From assembly GCA_934047225.1 (NCBI GenBank), contig OW204012.1, positions 12,958,001-13,022,000 on the forward strand: DNA of 64,000 nucleotides, written 5' to 3'. The translations under genes were made by a program, and so were the position numbers. The notes under the pieces were generated by a model, which ran no database searches, had not been told where the DNA came from, and saw only the letters and a list, made by a program, of their open reading frames with translations. This DNA is from Ypsolopha sequella (lineage: Eukaryota > Arthropoda > Insecta > Lepidoptera > Ypsolophidae). Of the stretch, positions 49,601 to 59,904 are shown piece after piece; the stretch's first letter is position 1, and each line of letters starts with the position of its first letter.

Positions 49601-52498
49601 TTCGGGGCGAATGAAGACACTTCCGCGACGACGCGACGTTGCGTCTCGCATCGAGGTGAGCCGTTTTGCAATAATCATCATTTATCGTCAAGTTTCATTC
49701 ACTTTTGGATGCATTTGATTTTGGTATGTGTTTTATAATATGTTAAGAGGCCGGCGCAGTAATCCTTGTTCATACAAACGAAATACCAACATTATTTGTA
49801 AATCATAGATATTCTTAGGATAGTGTGTGTTTATTCCGATTGGATTACAGAATATCTAGGTTCCCAAATATATATTTTGAAAGGACACTGATTTAAAGAC
49901 GACACTATTATCTATTTAAATTTCCATAGAAAGCTTATTTCTCTCATATTTCACGTTTAACTCAGCGTTCTCATTTAATATATATTTTGGAACCTAGATA
50001 TTATGTAATGCTATCGGAATAAATACACACTACCTTAAGGATATCTATGATTTACAAATGGTTTTGGTATTTCGTTTGTATGAAATAGGATTACTGCACC
50101 GGCCTCTTAAGTCATGGGTATTTATACGGGATAGGTTACACAAATTTAAAATTTAGGGAAATACACATGTACTATTTCACGAAGTCCGTTTGGCTATAGT
50201 TGTATTAGTAACGTGTACAGATAAGCGCGTTTTGTGTGCGTTGCGCGTTTTGTAATCCTCCCGAGGTTACGCACACTAGAACAAGTGCATGTGCACGCAC
50301 TACCACAACCATAGTATTTATATATGTAACCTATTAGTATGTAGTATATAGGATGGGATTTGGTCGGCCGCCTGGATTCGTGCTGGGGGCTCGGTTGGTG
50401 ATCATTGAACCTTGTTCCTGGTCCCTGGCCGGGTCTCCGGTATGGGTTCGGCCGGTTGATTGGTTTTTACCTTGTATAATATATATTTTACCTATCATTT
50501 TAATCGTAAATATATTGCTACATAAATTAAATAAACCTTTAATTTAGTTCATGTACATTTATTATTTTATTACATATATTTTCTTTATTAGATTAAATTT
50601 GACGTGTAAAAAGTGTATATATCTATACCTGCTTTGCAAAATAAACTATTTGAATTTGAATAGCCAAACGGACTGCGTAAGATAGAATATCTGTCTGTAC
50701 CAATAAATACGGATATAATCAGCGGGTTGCACTAGTAAGGGAGTTGATACGATGCCCTTAACACATTTTTCAAGGCTTCGTCAGGAAGAAAGCGTGGCGT
50801 TGTTGTCGAACGAATTACTGTGGAAGTGTATGAGGGACGCCACAGAAACGACTTCAGGGTCAAATCAGCCTTGACCACTTGCAAAAATAATCAAAGCTCA
50901 GTGTGGTGTGGCGTTTACTGTGTGGCGTCTCTCATACACTGGCGAGGCTCTTACTCAGGTACATAACATTAGAATTTGTCGCACATGGAACAAACTACAC
51001 TTCAAATGTAATCTTTGTTCATGAATGTAAATAAAAATACTTGGTATTGAGTATATCACACACACTTCCAATGCAAGTTAAGCCCGCTACCGTCGCGAGC
51101 GAAGACCAACTTATCCGGCCGGTCAATAAAACAACTTACTATGCTGGTTAATTAACATCCTAATAGATATCCGGCTCATGTAGAATCTGTCCAAGAAGTA
51201 CTGGATGGAGTGCTCCGTGCCAGAGTCGACGTCGTGGCTCTCCTTCAGCTCGAGCACACCCTGCGCCATGGTCTGCACCACGTCCGCGTGTCTGTTCCGG
51301 ATGTGGATGAGACGCTCGCAGAACCTTCGAATAAGGAGTATAAACATTTAACCTGTAAGCTATGGACGATTTTCTTTTTCCCGCCAATTTTGTTTTTGGC
51401 TATATCTCCTAAAGTAGTTGTCAGAATCTTATGCGGTTTTTTTTCTAAACTCAGGGCTGGCGCGCCAGGGCGTTTTCACTCAAAAAAAACCGGCTGAGTG
51501 CGAGTCAGACTCGCTTACCTAGGGTTCCGTATTGTGGATGATAAATTTAATTTTGACATTTTTTTTTTCCTGAATTTCTCAACCACTTTATATTTCCTGT
51601 AATCTTTACGTAAACACATATTACCATGATTTTTTTTCATATTAGTTTTGGAGATAAGGGGGAATATAATTTTTTTTTATGGTTTTTCAAGGATTTCTCG
51701 AAATAGATGAAATAAAATATAGCCAAACTATATATTTTTACAATCATCTTTTTAACATCTACAATTTAATACCCATATTGTATTTTTATAAAAATATTTT
51801 TTTATTAGTTTAAATTTTTTATATATTTCTCATTTCTGCTAAACTTTTTTTTAAATCGCTATAGCTTTCCTATAATTGGCTAGTTTATGATATTTAAAGA
51901 CATTTTTTTTATATTTTTGGGTTTACCAGTTTTGGAGATACGGGGAGTGGACATACCTACATATTTTTGTGGGTTTTTAAAGATTTCTCGAAACCAGTGC
52001 CAGTAAATCTAGTAAAAGTATAGCTTTTTAATATCAGCTTTTTAATATCTACAATTTGATACCCATATTGTATTATTTTTTATTTTCCTCACTTTTGATT
52101 GGAAATATTTTGAACAATTTAAAATTTTTTCATAGTATTTTTTTACACCGTGATATGTGTGAAAATTAATGCTATTTTTGTGCCAAATTTATCTTTAACA
52201 GTGCTAAAGTTATGAGGCTGTGACATACGGACGGACGGACAACGGACTTTTAGGTACTACGGAACCCTAATAAAAAGACAGAGCTGCTAAATATAACTTT
52301 CAGAACGGACTTTGCTTTTTGGCAAGTAACAGAAGAATGACCACTTACTCAGTTAGCGTCTGCTGATTGGGATGCTCCTTCTCGAACTGTATGATCTCCT
52401 CGAAGGAGCGCTCGTACCACTGGTTCACGAGCCCCACCGACGGCATGCGCAGGAGATTCTCCGGCAGGAGCGCGATCTCCTTCATTATGTTGGCTAGC
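43454..52498 (-). CDS. Pdk: Pyruvate dehydrogenase kinase, mitochondrial (7 exons, N-terminus missing)
   Basis: PDK phosphorylates the E1-alpha subunit of the pyruvate dehydrogenase complex in the mitochondrial matrix and switches it off. The exons in transcript order are 52498-52349, 51324-51140, 49198-49004, 48028-47862, 47172-47058, 45124-45015 and 43627-43454, all with AG acceptors and GT donors and joining in frame, for about 364 residues. The regulatory helical bundle includes [17 protein letters not shown]. The GHKL kinase domain has the N-box (ELFKNAMRA), G1 box (DRGGGIP), G2 box (GYGYGLP) and GTDAVIYL. PDKs are usually about 400-440 residues, so 40-70 N-terminal residues with the targeting peptide lie beyond or unseen in the window. 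Confidence 0.96.
43640..44244. other. PDK intron segment
   Basis: AT-rich with no recognised element. The start of a LINE fragment follows. Confidence 0.4.
44245..44508 (+). mobile_element. LINE 3' fragment ([11 protein letters not shown] type)
   Basis: The plus strand encodes [20 protein letters not shown], then [20 protein letters not shown], then [15 protein letters not shown], and ends after a stop with DCRRWRSVV in a nearby frame. This is a common lepidopteran reverse-transcriptase C-terminus. It is antisense to PDK and abuts a family G MITE. Confidence 0.8.
44509..44935 (-). mobile_element. Family G MITE, copy 2
   Basis: It is the inverse of 14647-15050, with ends atagactaagtattactaca and the inverse of the tagactacgtatagacc end. 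It lies in a PDK intron. Confidence 0.82.
45015..45124 (-). CDS. Pdk: PDK exon 6: G2 and G3 boxes
   Basis: The acceptor is acctccccag and the donor gtattt. The 110-nt exon encodes [20 protein letters not shown], then [17 protein letters not shown]. GxGxG and GT are ATP-lid residues of the GHKL fold. It ends in phase 0. Confidence 0.96.
45165..45405 (+). mobile_element. LINE C-terminal fragment ([18 protein letters not shown] type)
   Basis: The plus strand encodes [19 protein letters not shown], then [15 protein letters not shown], then [16 protein letters not shown] and a stop. This is the typical last segment of a lepidopteran non-LTR reverse transcriptase. It is GC-rich relative to its surroundings and antisense to PDK. 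Confidence 0.75.
45830..45944 (-). mobile_element. Fossil mariner transposase fragment
   Basis: The minus strand encodes [20 protein letters not shown] followed by [16 protein letters not shown]. This matches the WVPxxLT linker region between the DNA-binding and catalytic domains of mariner transposases, with Y for W. No catalytic part follows in frame. Confidence 0.65.
46014..47057. other. PDK intron segment
   Basis: No conserved frame. A GC-richer stretch (46740-47000) includes open frames on both strands with no family resemblance. Confidence 0.4.
47058..47172 (-). CDS. Pdk: PDK exon 5: G1 box
   Basis: The acceptor is tgttcccag and the donor gtaagt. The 115-nt exon encodes [20 protein letters not shown], then [19 protein letters not shown]. 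DxGGG is the ATP-binding G1 box, and FKYMYSTAP is characteristic of mitochondrial protein kinases. It ends in phase 1. Confidence 0.96.
47173..47645. other. PDK intron segment
   Basis: No recognised element, apart from the repeated phrase acagttaatgagtatat that begins the duplicated unit described next. Confidence 0.4.
47646..47809 (-). pseudogene. Decayed tandem copy of PDK exon 4 with its donor
   Basis: On the minus strand it reads [20 protein letters not shown], so the N-box Asn is lost (KN to KK-V). A 5-nt loss in the VPSHL region and a deletion of about 34 nt between catctctgt repeats break the frame. The donor gtgagacgg and about 65 nt of intron are copied as well. It lies just downstream of the functional exon in the transcript. 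Confidence 0.9.
47862..48028 (-). CDS. Pdk: PDK exon 4: N-box
   Basis: The acceptor is gtttccag and the donor gtgaga. The 167-nt exon encodes [20 protein letters not shown], then [18 protein letters not shown], then [18 protein letters not shown] holds the Glu and Asn that act in catalysis and magnesium binding in PDKs. It ends in phase 0. Confidence 0.96.
48029..48654. other. PDK intron segment
   Basis: Includes a GC-richer patch (48390-48500) with no conserved frame. The open frames overlapping exon 4 here are shadows. Confidence 0.4.
48655..48982 (+). mobile_element. tRNA-headed SINE, full-length
   Basis: The head ggcggtagctcaggggtag (A-box-like) and ccaggttcgatccccggt (B-box-like) is followed by the body and ends gatccatgtcgtgacgatat. 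It is antisense to PDK and its 3' end is about 21 nt from the donor of PDK exon 3. The acceptor stem of the head does not pair, so it is not a tRNA gene. Confidence 0.82.
49004..49198 (-). CDS. Pdk: PDK exon 3
   Basis: The acceptor is ctcttacag and the donor gtgagt. The 195-nt exon encodes [20 protein letters not shown], then [20 protein letters not shown], then [35 protein letters not shown] is conserved in PDKs. The insertion-prone loop after LLFG is longer here than in mammals. Confidence 0.96.
49199..49523. other. PDK intron segment
   Basis: No recognised feature. Confidence 0.4.
49524..49672. repeat. Diverged hairpin of the 'aaacggctcacct' family
   Basis: The ends attgcaaaacggctcacctc and the inverse gaggtgagccgttttgcaat enclose gatagccgaccagtttca as in the 41.7-kb copy. 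The flank tttatcgtcaagtttcatt is also shared. Confidence 0.85.
49747..50106. mobile_element. TTAA-flanked MITE with ~140-bp arms
   Basis: The ends gaggccggcgcagtaatcc and the inverse ggattactgcaccggcctc are flanked by ttaa at 49743-49746 and 50107-50110. The arms continue through aacgaaataccaa and atatatattttg. The TTAA target suggests mobilisation by a piggyBac-type transposase. Confidence 0.92.
50345..50520 (+). repeat. Repeat N, longer copy
   Basis: The block from gggatttggtcggccgcctg to ttaatcgtaaata contains the whole 7618-7735 sequence and about 40 bp more at its 5' side. Confidence 0.65.
50521..51139. other. PDK intron segment
   Basis: Contains gaagtgtatgagggacgcca, with a loosely inverted partner tggcgtctctcatacactg at about 50924, enclosing about 110 bp. 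Nothing coding is seen. Confidence 0.45.
51140..51324 (-). CDS. Pdk: PDK exon 2
   Basis: The acceptor is tattcgaag and the donor gtaagt. The 185-nt exon encodes [20 protein letters not shown], then QGVLELKE, then [20 protein letters not shown], then LINQH. RNRH.DVV.TMAQG and [10 protein letters not shown]...LI.QH are PDK signatures in the four-helix regulatory bundle. Confidence 0.97.
51480..52272 (-). repeat. Repeat A, long copy
   Basis: It runs from aaccggctgagtgcgagtc and agggttccgta to ggacggacggacaacggac and gtactacggaaccctaa. It includes the interior shared with 7736-8530 and 14036-14320. It is non-coding, in a PDK intron. Confidence 0.75.
52349..52498 (-). CDS. Pdk: PDK exon 1 of those visible
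   Basis: The acceptor is tattccag and the donor gtaagt. The 150-nt exon encodes [20 protein letters not shown], then [20 protein letters not shown], then EHPNQQTLT. It begins in the middle of a codon (probably the R of the conserved [10 protein letters not shown]), so at least one upstream exon exists; I did not find it between 52.5 and 64 kb. Confidence 0.96.
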   Translation of the reverse strand, partial: ASQHNEGDRAPAGESPAHAVGGAREPVVRALLRGDHTVREGASQSADAN

Positions 52499-52999
52499 CT
52501 GGAATAGAGACACGGCTTTTATATAAAATTAAATTAAAATAACGGAGGTAGCTGAAAACCAGCGCCAACCAAAGCATGTTTTGGATGGCACATAGCTGAG
52601 CTACATCCTTTTGTCGTGTTGTTATTTTTATCTATAGATTACTCCCTACTTAAGTAAACCTTTTTCTACTGTGTTAGATATAAGTTTCTTTTTTGTAAAC
52701 GCGCCAATAAATTTATTTTCTTTCTTTCTTTAAAATAAAATCATGCTAAATTTTTATATACTATTTTCTGTATACCTTCGAATTCTTATTTGCATGCTTT
52801 TTACAATTAAGGTAAGTATAAGAAAAATACGTTTTTGGCTTCTGTTCAGGTGATCTTTTGTGTATATTATTTTTTTATATGTGCTGTAGATTTTTGTGTG
52901 AATAATAAAATAAAAAAGTCATAGAAAAAGTTTAAAACAATTTAAAACGTCTGTAAATGCAGTTTTGCTTCTGAAACCCCTTAAGCCCCACTCGTGCCA
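52499..52999. other. PDK upstream intron segment
   Basis: AT-rich. The stretch gctgaaaaccagcgccaacc, then ttttctttctttcttt near 52720-52735 looks like a LINE or SINE tail. Nothing coding is seen. Confidence 0.4.
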
Positions 53000-53440
53000 A
53001 GCAACATAACCCAAGTTAAGGCGATATGTAAAAAAATAGAGGTGCTTGTTTTTTGTGTATTTCATGAAATACACGGAAAATTTTTATAAATTTCCGGTAT
53101 ATGCATTTTGACTATATAACCTAGGGTTTTGAAATTGGAAAACATGTTTGGATAAATTTTCCTCGATAGAAATAATTGTTGAAATGAGGTCTTCAAACAC
53201 ACTTTTTCTCCTCGTTTGACGAATAGGAACCATATATAGAACTCAAGCATATTTTATTATGTGTATTTCAACAATATCCAGAGATTTGATATTTGAAATT
53301 TTACTAGCTATTTTAGTTTTTTTATAAAAATTATAAAACTAACATTTTTCGCTTTCGCCCTGAATCCGCCCCTCTCGCACTGTTTTCGTTTGGAATGACA
53401 GTGACAAAAATAAAATTCGCACAGCCTCTTAACTAACTTT
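53000..53440 (+). repeat. Repeat D without MITE, inverse of 9960-10368
   Basis: The phrases aaggcgatatgtaaaaaaat, then tcctcgatagaaataattgt, then ctgaatccgcccctctcgc match the 10-kb copy in inverse. The family C insertion site is empty. Confidence 0.7.
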
Positions 53441-53805
53441 TTATGCTATGTCCTTATTTCTATAGTTTGATGTGACAAGGACAAAGCATTAAAAGTTAGT
53501 TAACCTGGGTTAAGTAGCTTGGTGCAAGTGGGCCTAATTGGTGTTTTACAGGGTGTTAAAAGGCAGGTTCACGTTACATTTACATTGGTTGTCATAACAA
53601 CCTCGTGAACTAATAACAGTAATCAACGGTCATTACAAAAAGGAAGCATTCATTATTAATAATTTGATGCAATAAAATGACATACGCGATATAAACACCG
53701 TTGTATGTGAAGTAAACAAGTTTAATGATAATAATGATTCGGATAGATAATTATGTTTCATCGTGAATTTTCCTGTTTAGTTTCCCTCTCGGCGAGAAAA
53801 AGACG

Positions 53806-54190
53806 CTGAGACGTGGTCTCTTACCAAAGGCATTTAGGTCGCTCAGCGAGCTATGGAGCGGGCTATGCTTGGGATATCTCTGATGGATAAAATCCGAAAC
53901 GAAGATATCCGTCAGAGATCGAAGGTGACCGACATAACCTGGCGAATCAGTAAGTTGAAGTGGCAGTGGACTGGCCACATCTGTCGCCGACGTGATAACC
54001 GTTGGGGCCGTAAGGCATTGGAATGGAGACCACGTACAGTAAAGCGCAGCGTAGGCCGTCCTCGTGCCCAATTTGAAGGACGTTGCAGGTGGCGGCTGGA
54101 TGAGGATGACTGAGGACCGCCAAGAGTGGCGTAATATTGGGGAGGCCTATGTCCAGCAGTGGACGAATACAGGCTGATGGATGGATGATT
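53806..54190 (+). mobile_element. RTE-type LINE 3' part
   Basis: Translation gives AMERAMLGISLMDKIRNEDI, then RQRSKVTDITWRISKLKWQW, then TGHICRRRDNRWGRKALEW. After a small deletion the frame changes to ...[15 protein letters not shown] and ends in an atggatgg tail. The upstream phrase ETWSLTKG is also present. It is a 5'-truncated, broken copy. Confidence 0.88.
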
Positions 54191-54639
54191 TCATTCTATA
54201 ATTTTAGAAAAAGCTGTGAGCATACCTTTCGAAATGTCAGTGGGCAAATTCGGTCCAAGCGCCGCCAAGATAAAGACATATTTTAAATGAAAGGACATAA
54301 TCTAGTCCTCAAGCAAGCAGAACGCCATCAAAATACATCCAAAACATTTCGAGATTTGACTAATTATGTTTCACAACCTCCCGTACTTTAGTTATTGTAA
54401 TTACCACGGGGCCCCAACGAAAGTTTTTACAAATGTAAAAATCTTAACGAATAAATTTATTTTATTTTCAAATTTTTAATTATTTCGCTTTTCATCATTA
54501 AAGGCATAAAATACAGCTTCTTTTTCCAAAAATTCATTTACAACCATTGGCAAAATTTTAGGATAAGTCTAAATAGCAGGTTATATTATTATTTATGTAG
54601 GTATATTATAGTTATTTATAATCATAGGGTGTAAGTATA

Positions 54640-54790
54640 TCAACATTTTTTAGTGTGTATGTCTACTTTTTATTATGACTTCTCTTTATCAATCCGGGTT
54701 TGCTGTAAAAAATCTCTTTTTAGAGATAAGCTCGCCTATCTACATGATATATCTAAGTACAATGTGAAAATAATATGTTTCTTTTTGTGT
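54640..54790 (+). mobile_element. LINE 3' tail ('agagataagctcgcct' type)
   Basis: The phrases gggtttgctgtaaaaaatct and ttttagagataagctcgcct recur inverted at 59905-60060. They appear to be the untranslated tail of a non-LTR element. Confidence 0.55.
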
Positions 54791-54897
54791 ACAATAAAGA
54801 ATATGTTATTTATTATTGAATTATTGAATATGTATTTTTGTTTCGTATTCCTGTTTCTAGTGAAAGCTGTGACAAGTGCAGTTTTCAAATAAGCGGC

Positions 54898-55101
54898 GAG
54901 CGTTTTTCTCGTTGTTTTTTTTCTTAGTTCTTAGTTTTCCTCCAGATGGCGCTGTCCATGTCACCATAGATAAAATCTGTTTTGTAGCAATCAATGTCAA
55001 AGCGGTTTTTCGAATTTTGTCTTTGATTCTGTTGCTAAAGAATATGACAGTGCCATCTAGGAACCTTATTAACCACTAAATTTGACATAAGGAAAACGCT
55101 C
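54898..55101 (+). mobile_element. Family F MITE, copy 1
   Basis: The ends gagcgtttttctcgttgt and the inverse aaggaaaacgctc enclose cctccagatggcgctgtcca and gacagtgccatctagg. Copy 2 is at 58526-58749 in the same orientation. Confidence 0.82.
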
Positions 55102-55432
55102 CATTTATTGTCAAATCTAAAGCATTATTACCAAAAACTTCTTCTATACGTCGATAGAGGGCAGTAATCATAAGCCATAGACAACAAAAAATCGAGTGTT
55201 GTTTTTCCTCGAAACCCTTCAAATTGATGACCGTCATAATTTTATTTACAATGAACTTATCTGGAATCCACGGCACTTATCATATAAAAATAACACAATA
55301 GCAAGCGCTGTTTACACGTGGTTATCTGCCAAGGTCAGCTGGTTTATACAACACTACAGTACGTATGTAGAGATAATGAGTGGCCATTTGTAGAGTTCCG
55401 TCGGAAAAACGGAAACTCTAAAATACAGGATG
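55102..55432. other. Spacer
   Basis: The phrase tagagttccgtcggaaaaac near 55393 hints at a short repeat. No other feature. Confidence 0.35.
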
Positions 55433-55858
55433 CTCTGAAATTCGACCTATTCCTTGAAAGGGGTTATACTAGAGATAATTTCCAATAAATAATGCCTATC
55501 AACTAGGGCTTGAAAATTGTATTTTTTTTTCAAGCAAAACACGTCGATATTTCAAAAATTACAAAATAAAAATGGTTTTCTTTCCACTTAAGACCTTTTA
55601 CTTCTGGCATGGAATTCTGGCCATGTGTATTTTTTATAAATGATCACTCATTTATCATTAATCAGAGAAATAATAAATAAGTGCCGAGAGAGGAATCATT
55701 ATTTTTTTATAATTTGTTTTTCGTTACCAGTTTGAAAGTTTGAAAGATATCTTAAAAACTTTCGTAACTCTGAGACCATTCATTTTCGACCTCTAGTTGA
55801 TAAATTATCTCTAGTATAACTCATTTCAAGGAATAGGTTGAATTTCAAAGCACCTGTA
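55433..55858. mobile_element. Family K MITE, copy 2
   Basis: It starts tacaggatgctctgaaattc and ends with the inverse of tacaggtgctttgaaattc. The inner arms gacctattccttgaaagggg match copy 1 at 39453-39909, though the centre is rearranged. Confidence 0.85.
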
Positions 55859-56104
55859 GACAAACAAGACCATCTCGCGGGTAAAAATGGTTATTAAAAA
55901 TATAATAACTTATTATATTCAATCGTAAATTCATAAGTTATGTTTAAACAGTCACAACATAATCAAGTATTCAAATTATTACCATGCAGTAAATTATATT
56001 ACCGGCAAAACATATATTTAAAACCATAACAACAGAAAATTACTTCTTACATTAATTTATTATATTAATAATATTATTAATAAAAAATATATGTAAGAAT
56101 TGAC

Positions 56105-56400
56105 ACGTCATGTCACGACATGAATCCCCGAGGGGGTGTCAGAGGTATTCCGAGTGTGAACTGTGAAATGCAAGTCACAGTATATACTTGGTACACCAGC
56201 GTTTCACCGACGATTATTACGTCCCAACGTGATGGATGGTGAGCCCTATCGCCGTACTTCGGGCACAAATACACGCTTTTTAGGGCATGCAGGTTTCCTT
56301 AGTTTTCCTTCACCATTCAGCAAGCGGTAAGTAAGAACAAATACTATGCACATAAATTCCAAAAAACTCATTGATGCATGCTCGACCGTGAATCGAACCT
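56105..56400 (-). mobile_element. tRNA-headed SINE, antisense copy
   Basis: The inverse of the 48.7-kb copy: tail gtcacgacatgaatccccga, body through caacgtgatggatggtgagc, and a head remnant gatgcatgctcgaccgtgaa, then tcgaacctca (B-box-like on the minus strand). Confidence 0.75.
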
Positions 56401-56402
56401 CA

Positions 56403-56715
56403 CATCAGAAATCACAAAAATCATAGAAAACTACCTCGCAGACAGACAACTGAAAGGCAGATTTAGAACAACCGAAACAGAAGAAAATCTGATACCCCAC
56501 GGCGTGCCACAAGGATCGATCCTGGTACCGATGATCTTCAACCTGTATGTGCATGACATCTGGGACATGCATGACAGAATTAAGGGACTCAGTATGCGGA
56601 CAACTTCTGCATACTCAACAGAGCCATAAACACAGACCACGCAACCACGCGATCGGAATGGGCAGGGTTTAATAACCTAAATCTCGAAATGGTTTTCGAA
56701 TTAACACACCTTAAC
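56403..56715 (+). mobile_element. Non-LTR reverse transcriptase fragment
   Basis: The plus strand encodes IIENYLADRQLKGRFRT, then HGVPQGSILVPMIFNLYVHD. After a frameshift near 56590 it continues as QYADNFCILNRAIN. GVPQGSxLxPxxFNLY is the conserved RT block before the active site, and YADN stands where YADD is expected, so the catalytic pair is damaged. It looks like the Jockey group. Confidence 0.82.
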
Positions 56716-57320
56716 ATAATTTAATCTATGCGAATTGCTGATAAAAAAAAAGTAAAATATTTTATTTACCTCACTGGTAATTCCTTCCTTAGAAACAGAT
56801 ATGACTTTTTTTCACAAGCATTTAGACCTGAAACAAAGGAAGAAACAGAAATTAGGTACTAATTCAAAAAGTGAGTATAAAAATTAAAGACTCTATTATT
56901 AAAACAAAAATATACTATTTGAGATTTTCTGGTCGATTTTGTATTTTAAAATTCATATATTTATGTAATTATAATTGAAATAAATAAATATTTTGTATAT
57001 TATTTGATTAATTTTGGTCATGTCACATAAATATATATTGGAAAAGTTTGGAATAATTGTAATTGCATATAAGTTTTTAAATGAATTATTAATTTATTTT
57101 TTATGACGTATTTTGTAATTTTTTGTATGTTTCACTGCAAAACTTAAAAAGGTTTTTTATTTTTATAATTGTATTTTATTCAAATATGGTTTCTCAGGCT
57201 TGAAACGAAATAACAATAACGCCCAAAAATTGCTCCCACCTAAAAGTTATGTACTCAATACAAATAATGTGCTTTATGTAAAAACAGTTTTATTTTTCCT
57301 TTAAAATAATTGCATTTTAT
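56716..57320. other. Very AT-rich spacer
   Basis: No recognised frame, repeat or RNA. Confidence 0.4.
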
Positions 57321-57797
57321 TATGGAGGAATTTAAAGCAGTTTTTGCATTAATAGTACATTATTTGCACAAATATTTCCTAGTTGAGAGTTGTTTTTGGC
57401 CCATAATAGTATTTTTTTTACATGTGGTAGAGCTGATGCCGGGCTCGACTGTGGAGGACAGCTCACAGAAAAAAAACCAGGAGGCCCACCATGCCTGGGA
57501 CCGATGGATGGCGGTATATCCATCCCTAATAGCTAGCCTTATATTGAACAGACTGGTGACGGGCAGCGGCATCACTAGTACGAGGGTTCCGGCACCGCGC
57601 TCACCAACCCGCCTGCCCAGCGTGTGTTATGGTTAATTCTTCCAGGATGACCGCCGGGAATGGCAAAGTCCTGGAAAGACATGTCTAGCAGTAGACGAAC
57701 TAGGCTGATGGATGGAGGAATTTTCAGCAGTTTCAGTACATTATTTGCACACATATTTCCTAGTTGAGAGTTGTTTTTTGGCCCATAATAGTATTTT
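57321..57797 (+). mobile_element. RTE-type LINE 3' end inside an ~85-bp direct duplication
   Basis: The LINE piece 57423-57715 (gtagagctgatgccgggctc to aggctgatggatggagg) is flanked by two copies of a host sequence, 57321-57419 and 57709-57797, both containing agtacattatttgcaca and ttggcccataatagtattt. The LINE itself is internally deleted. Confidence 0.8.
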
Positions 57798-58525
57798 GTG
57801 CGACTGTAACATAATTTGAGACATTGGGACATCCGTTCGTTTCGTAATAGTTTCTACGACCATCAAAAATATTATCTTTATTCATAATAATTTCAACTAA
57901 CAATTTCACGAAAAATGAATAGAAGAACATTTGTTCATGAACCTCGGGTGCGTCTTCCGGTAATGCTGCCTTGAAGGCCAATCAGGATAAAGATGAAAAA
58001 ATTAAAAACCTTTATTGATGCAAATGATATTATAAAGGGGGCGTGGCTTAAGAAATAAGGTCGGACTTATTTCTCGTCTCTGTTGTTGATTGGCCCTCCA
58101 GTGGTGTTATAATAAATTGGTCTAATCGTAGTGCAGAATCGCGTTGTTATTGAAATATTATGTTATAACATCGGACAAACTGCTTCTGATGTAGCAATTA
58201 CCTTATTGCAGTAGATAAATTTATTTATTCCAATTTTACAAAACTGAAGAATTGACTTTGAAGCTTATTTCTTAAGATTACTGATACTTGTAATACGTTT
58301 TATTCTCGTGTGCAATAAAGGGTTTTGAATTGAATTTGCACTTGAGCATGTGATATCAATTTTCTGAGCCAATGACCCAGAAAACCGCCTTGACCGGTTT
58401 CATTATGTACCTGAGATAGAATTTTATCGAGTGTAAAATTGTATACTTCGTCGTCGTGACAAAAAGTCCAGCAAATATGTGATAAATCTAAAACAAGTAT
58501 TTTCATTTTAAAAAAAACTTGTATG
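57798..58525. other. Spacer with an unassigned minus-strand open frame
   Basis: A minus frame (about 57981-57790) reads LPEDAPEVHEQMFFYSFFVK with a possible acceptor ttcaag before GCAGCA; I cannot match it to a family. The rest is unassigned. Confidence 0.3.
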
Positions 58526-58749
58526 AGCGTCTTTCTCGTTGTTTTTTTTTCTTAGTTCTTAGCTTACCTCCAGATGTCACTGTCCATGTCACCATAGATA
58601 AAATATGTTTCGTAGCAATCAATGTCAAAGTGGTTTTTAGTTTGTTTGGAATCTGTGCCAATTTTGTCTTAGATTCTGTTGCTAAAGATACGACAGTGCC
58701 ATCTAGGAATCTTATTTAACACTAAATTTGACACAAGGAAAAACGCTCA
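58526..58749 (+). mobile_element. Family F MITE, copy 2
   Basis: The ends gagcgtctttctcgttg and the inverse aaggaaaaacgctc enclose the same body as 54898-55101, with an extra insert of about 20 bp. Confidence 0.82.
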
Positions 58750-59904
58750 TTGGCTGCGCGAAAGGAGCCTGCCAGAGTGACGTAAACTGAGGTACAACCA
58801 CAGAAATTAAAATTATCGTTCTGTGGGTACAACCAACACCTGCTGTCATGTCAGTGTACATTCTGTAGAGGCCTGACAACTCAAATGTGACGTCATAACT
58901 AGTGGTACAAGGAAGACATTTCTTTAGGGGAGTTTGGCAGATTTATTGATTTTTATTTTATTTGATGACGTTACAAAACTCAGTCACTGATGCCGGACCC
59001 AGGATAGGGCCCGAAATATATCTCACAGTAACTTGAATTTTATTATATTACGTGTATATATATATATATATACCCAGGTATATATTAACTACATTTTAAG
59101 ACTAACTAGTCAATTAATAACGTTTATTTACATTTATTGTATATTATATACAATATGGGTATCGTTGGAAAGCTAAAAAGACAAACAACAAAAAAAAAAT
59201 ACTACAATAACGAAAAAAAATTGTGGGTTGTTGTTTTTGACCAAAATTTTATGCAAACCTTAATTTTTTTTTATTTATGGTTAAAGTTATATTTAAAAAA
59301 ATATTTTTCTTTTCTTTATATTTTTTTAATAGTATTAGATATAATATTTGAACAAAAAAATATATATATATTTATATATATAGCCAAAACTTTTACTTTA
59401 TCCCGTAGATAAAAAAGAAACTACTCTTTTTTTGACTTACAGAAAATTTTGTTCTAGTTTTAGAAAAAGAAAACCGCATTAGATTTTGACAACTACTTTA
59501 CGAGATAATGCCAAAAACAAAATTCGCGAATAATTCTACAGGTTAAGAATATGTACGTTACTGTTAGTGTCCCTTCGCCCGTGATTATAAATCCAGTAAG
59601 TGGGGACTTCCTCGAGTACATAATACATAGTTTAGATGCAACACGCGGTACACCGGCTCGCCTTGGACATGTACAGTCGGCGTCAAATGTAAATTACATT
59701 TCAAGGTCCACAACACTAACTAGGAAAAACGCGGTATATTCAAAAAAGCTTCGTATGTGAACACTGGGTGTGTCTTATAGTAGGTAAACGCATAGTTTCC
59801 ATCACGCGCAGGAGTAGCCATGCCATTGCTTCGCGGATAAATTCTTCATTGTACACACACGGAAATATAAACATAAACAAAATTACAGTGAAAGGAGATG
59901 CACA
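58750..59904. other. AT-rich spacer with a hammerhead-like motif and tatata tract
   Basis: 58986-59030 holds actgatgccggacccagg, then gggcccgaaatatatctcac (see findings). A (ta)n tract lies at 59050-59070. The 91-codon frame at 59137-59412 is low-complexity and not considered real. Confidence 0.4.

Noticed and set aside
59137..59412. 91-codon frame
   Set aside because: Poly-Lys/Phe/Ile low-complexity translation of a/t runs.
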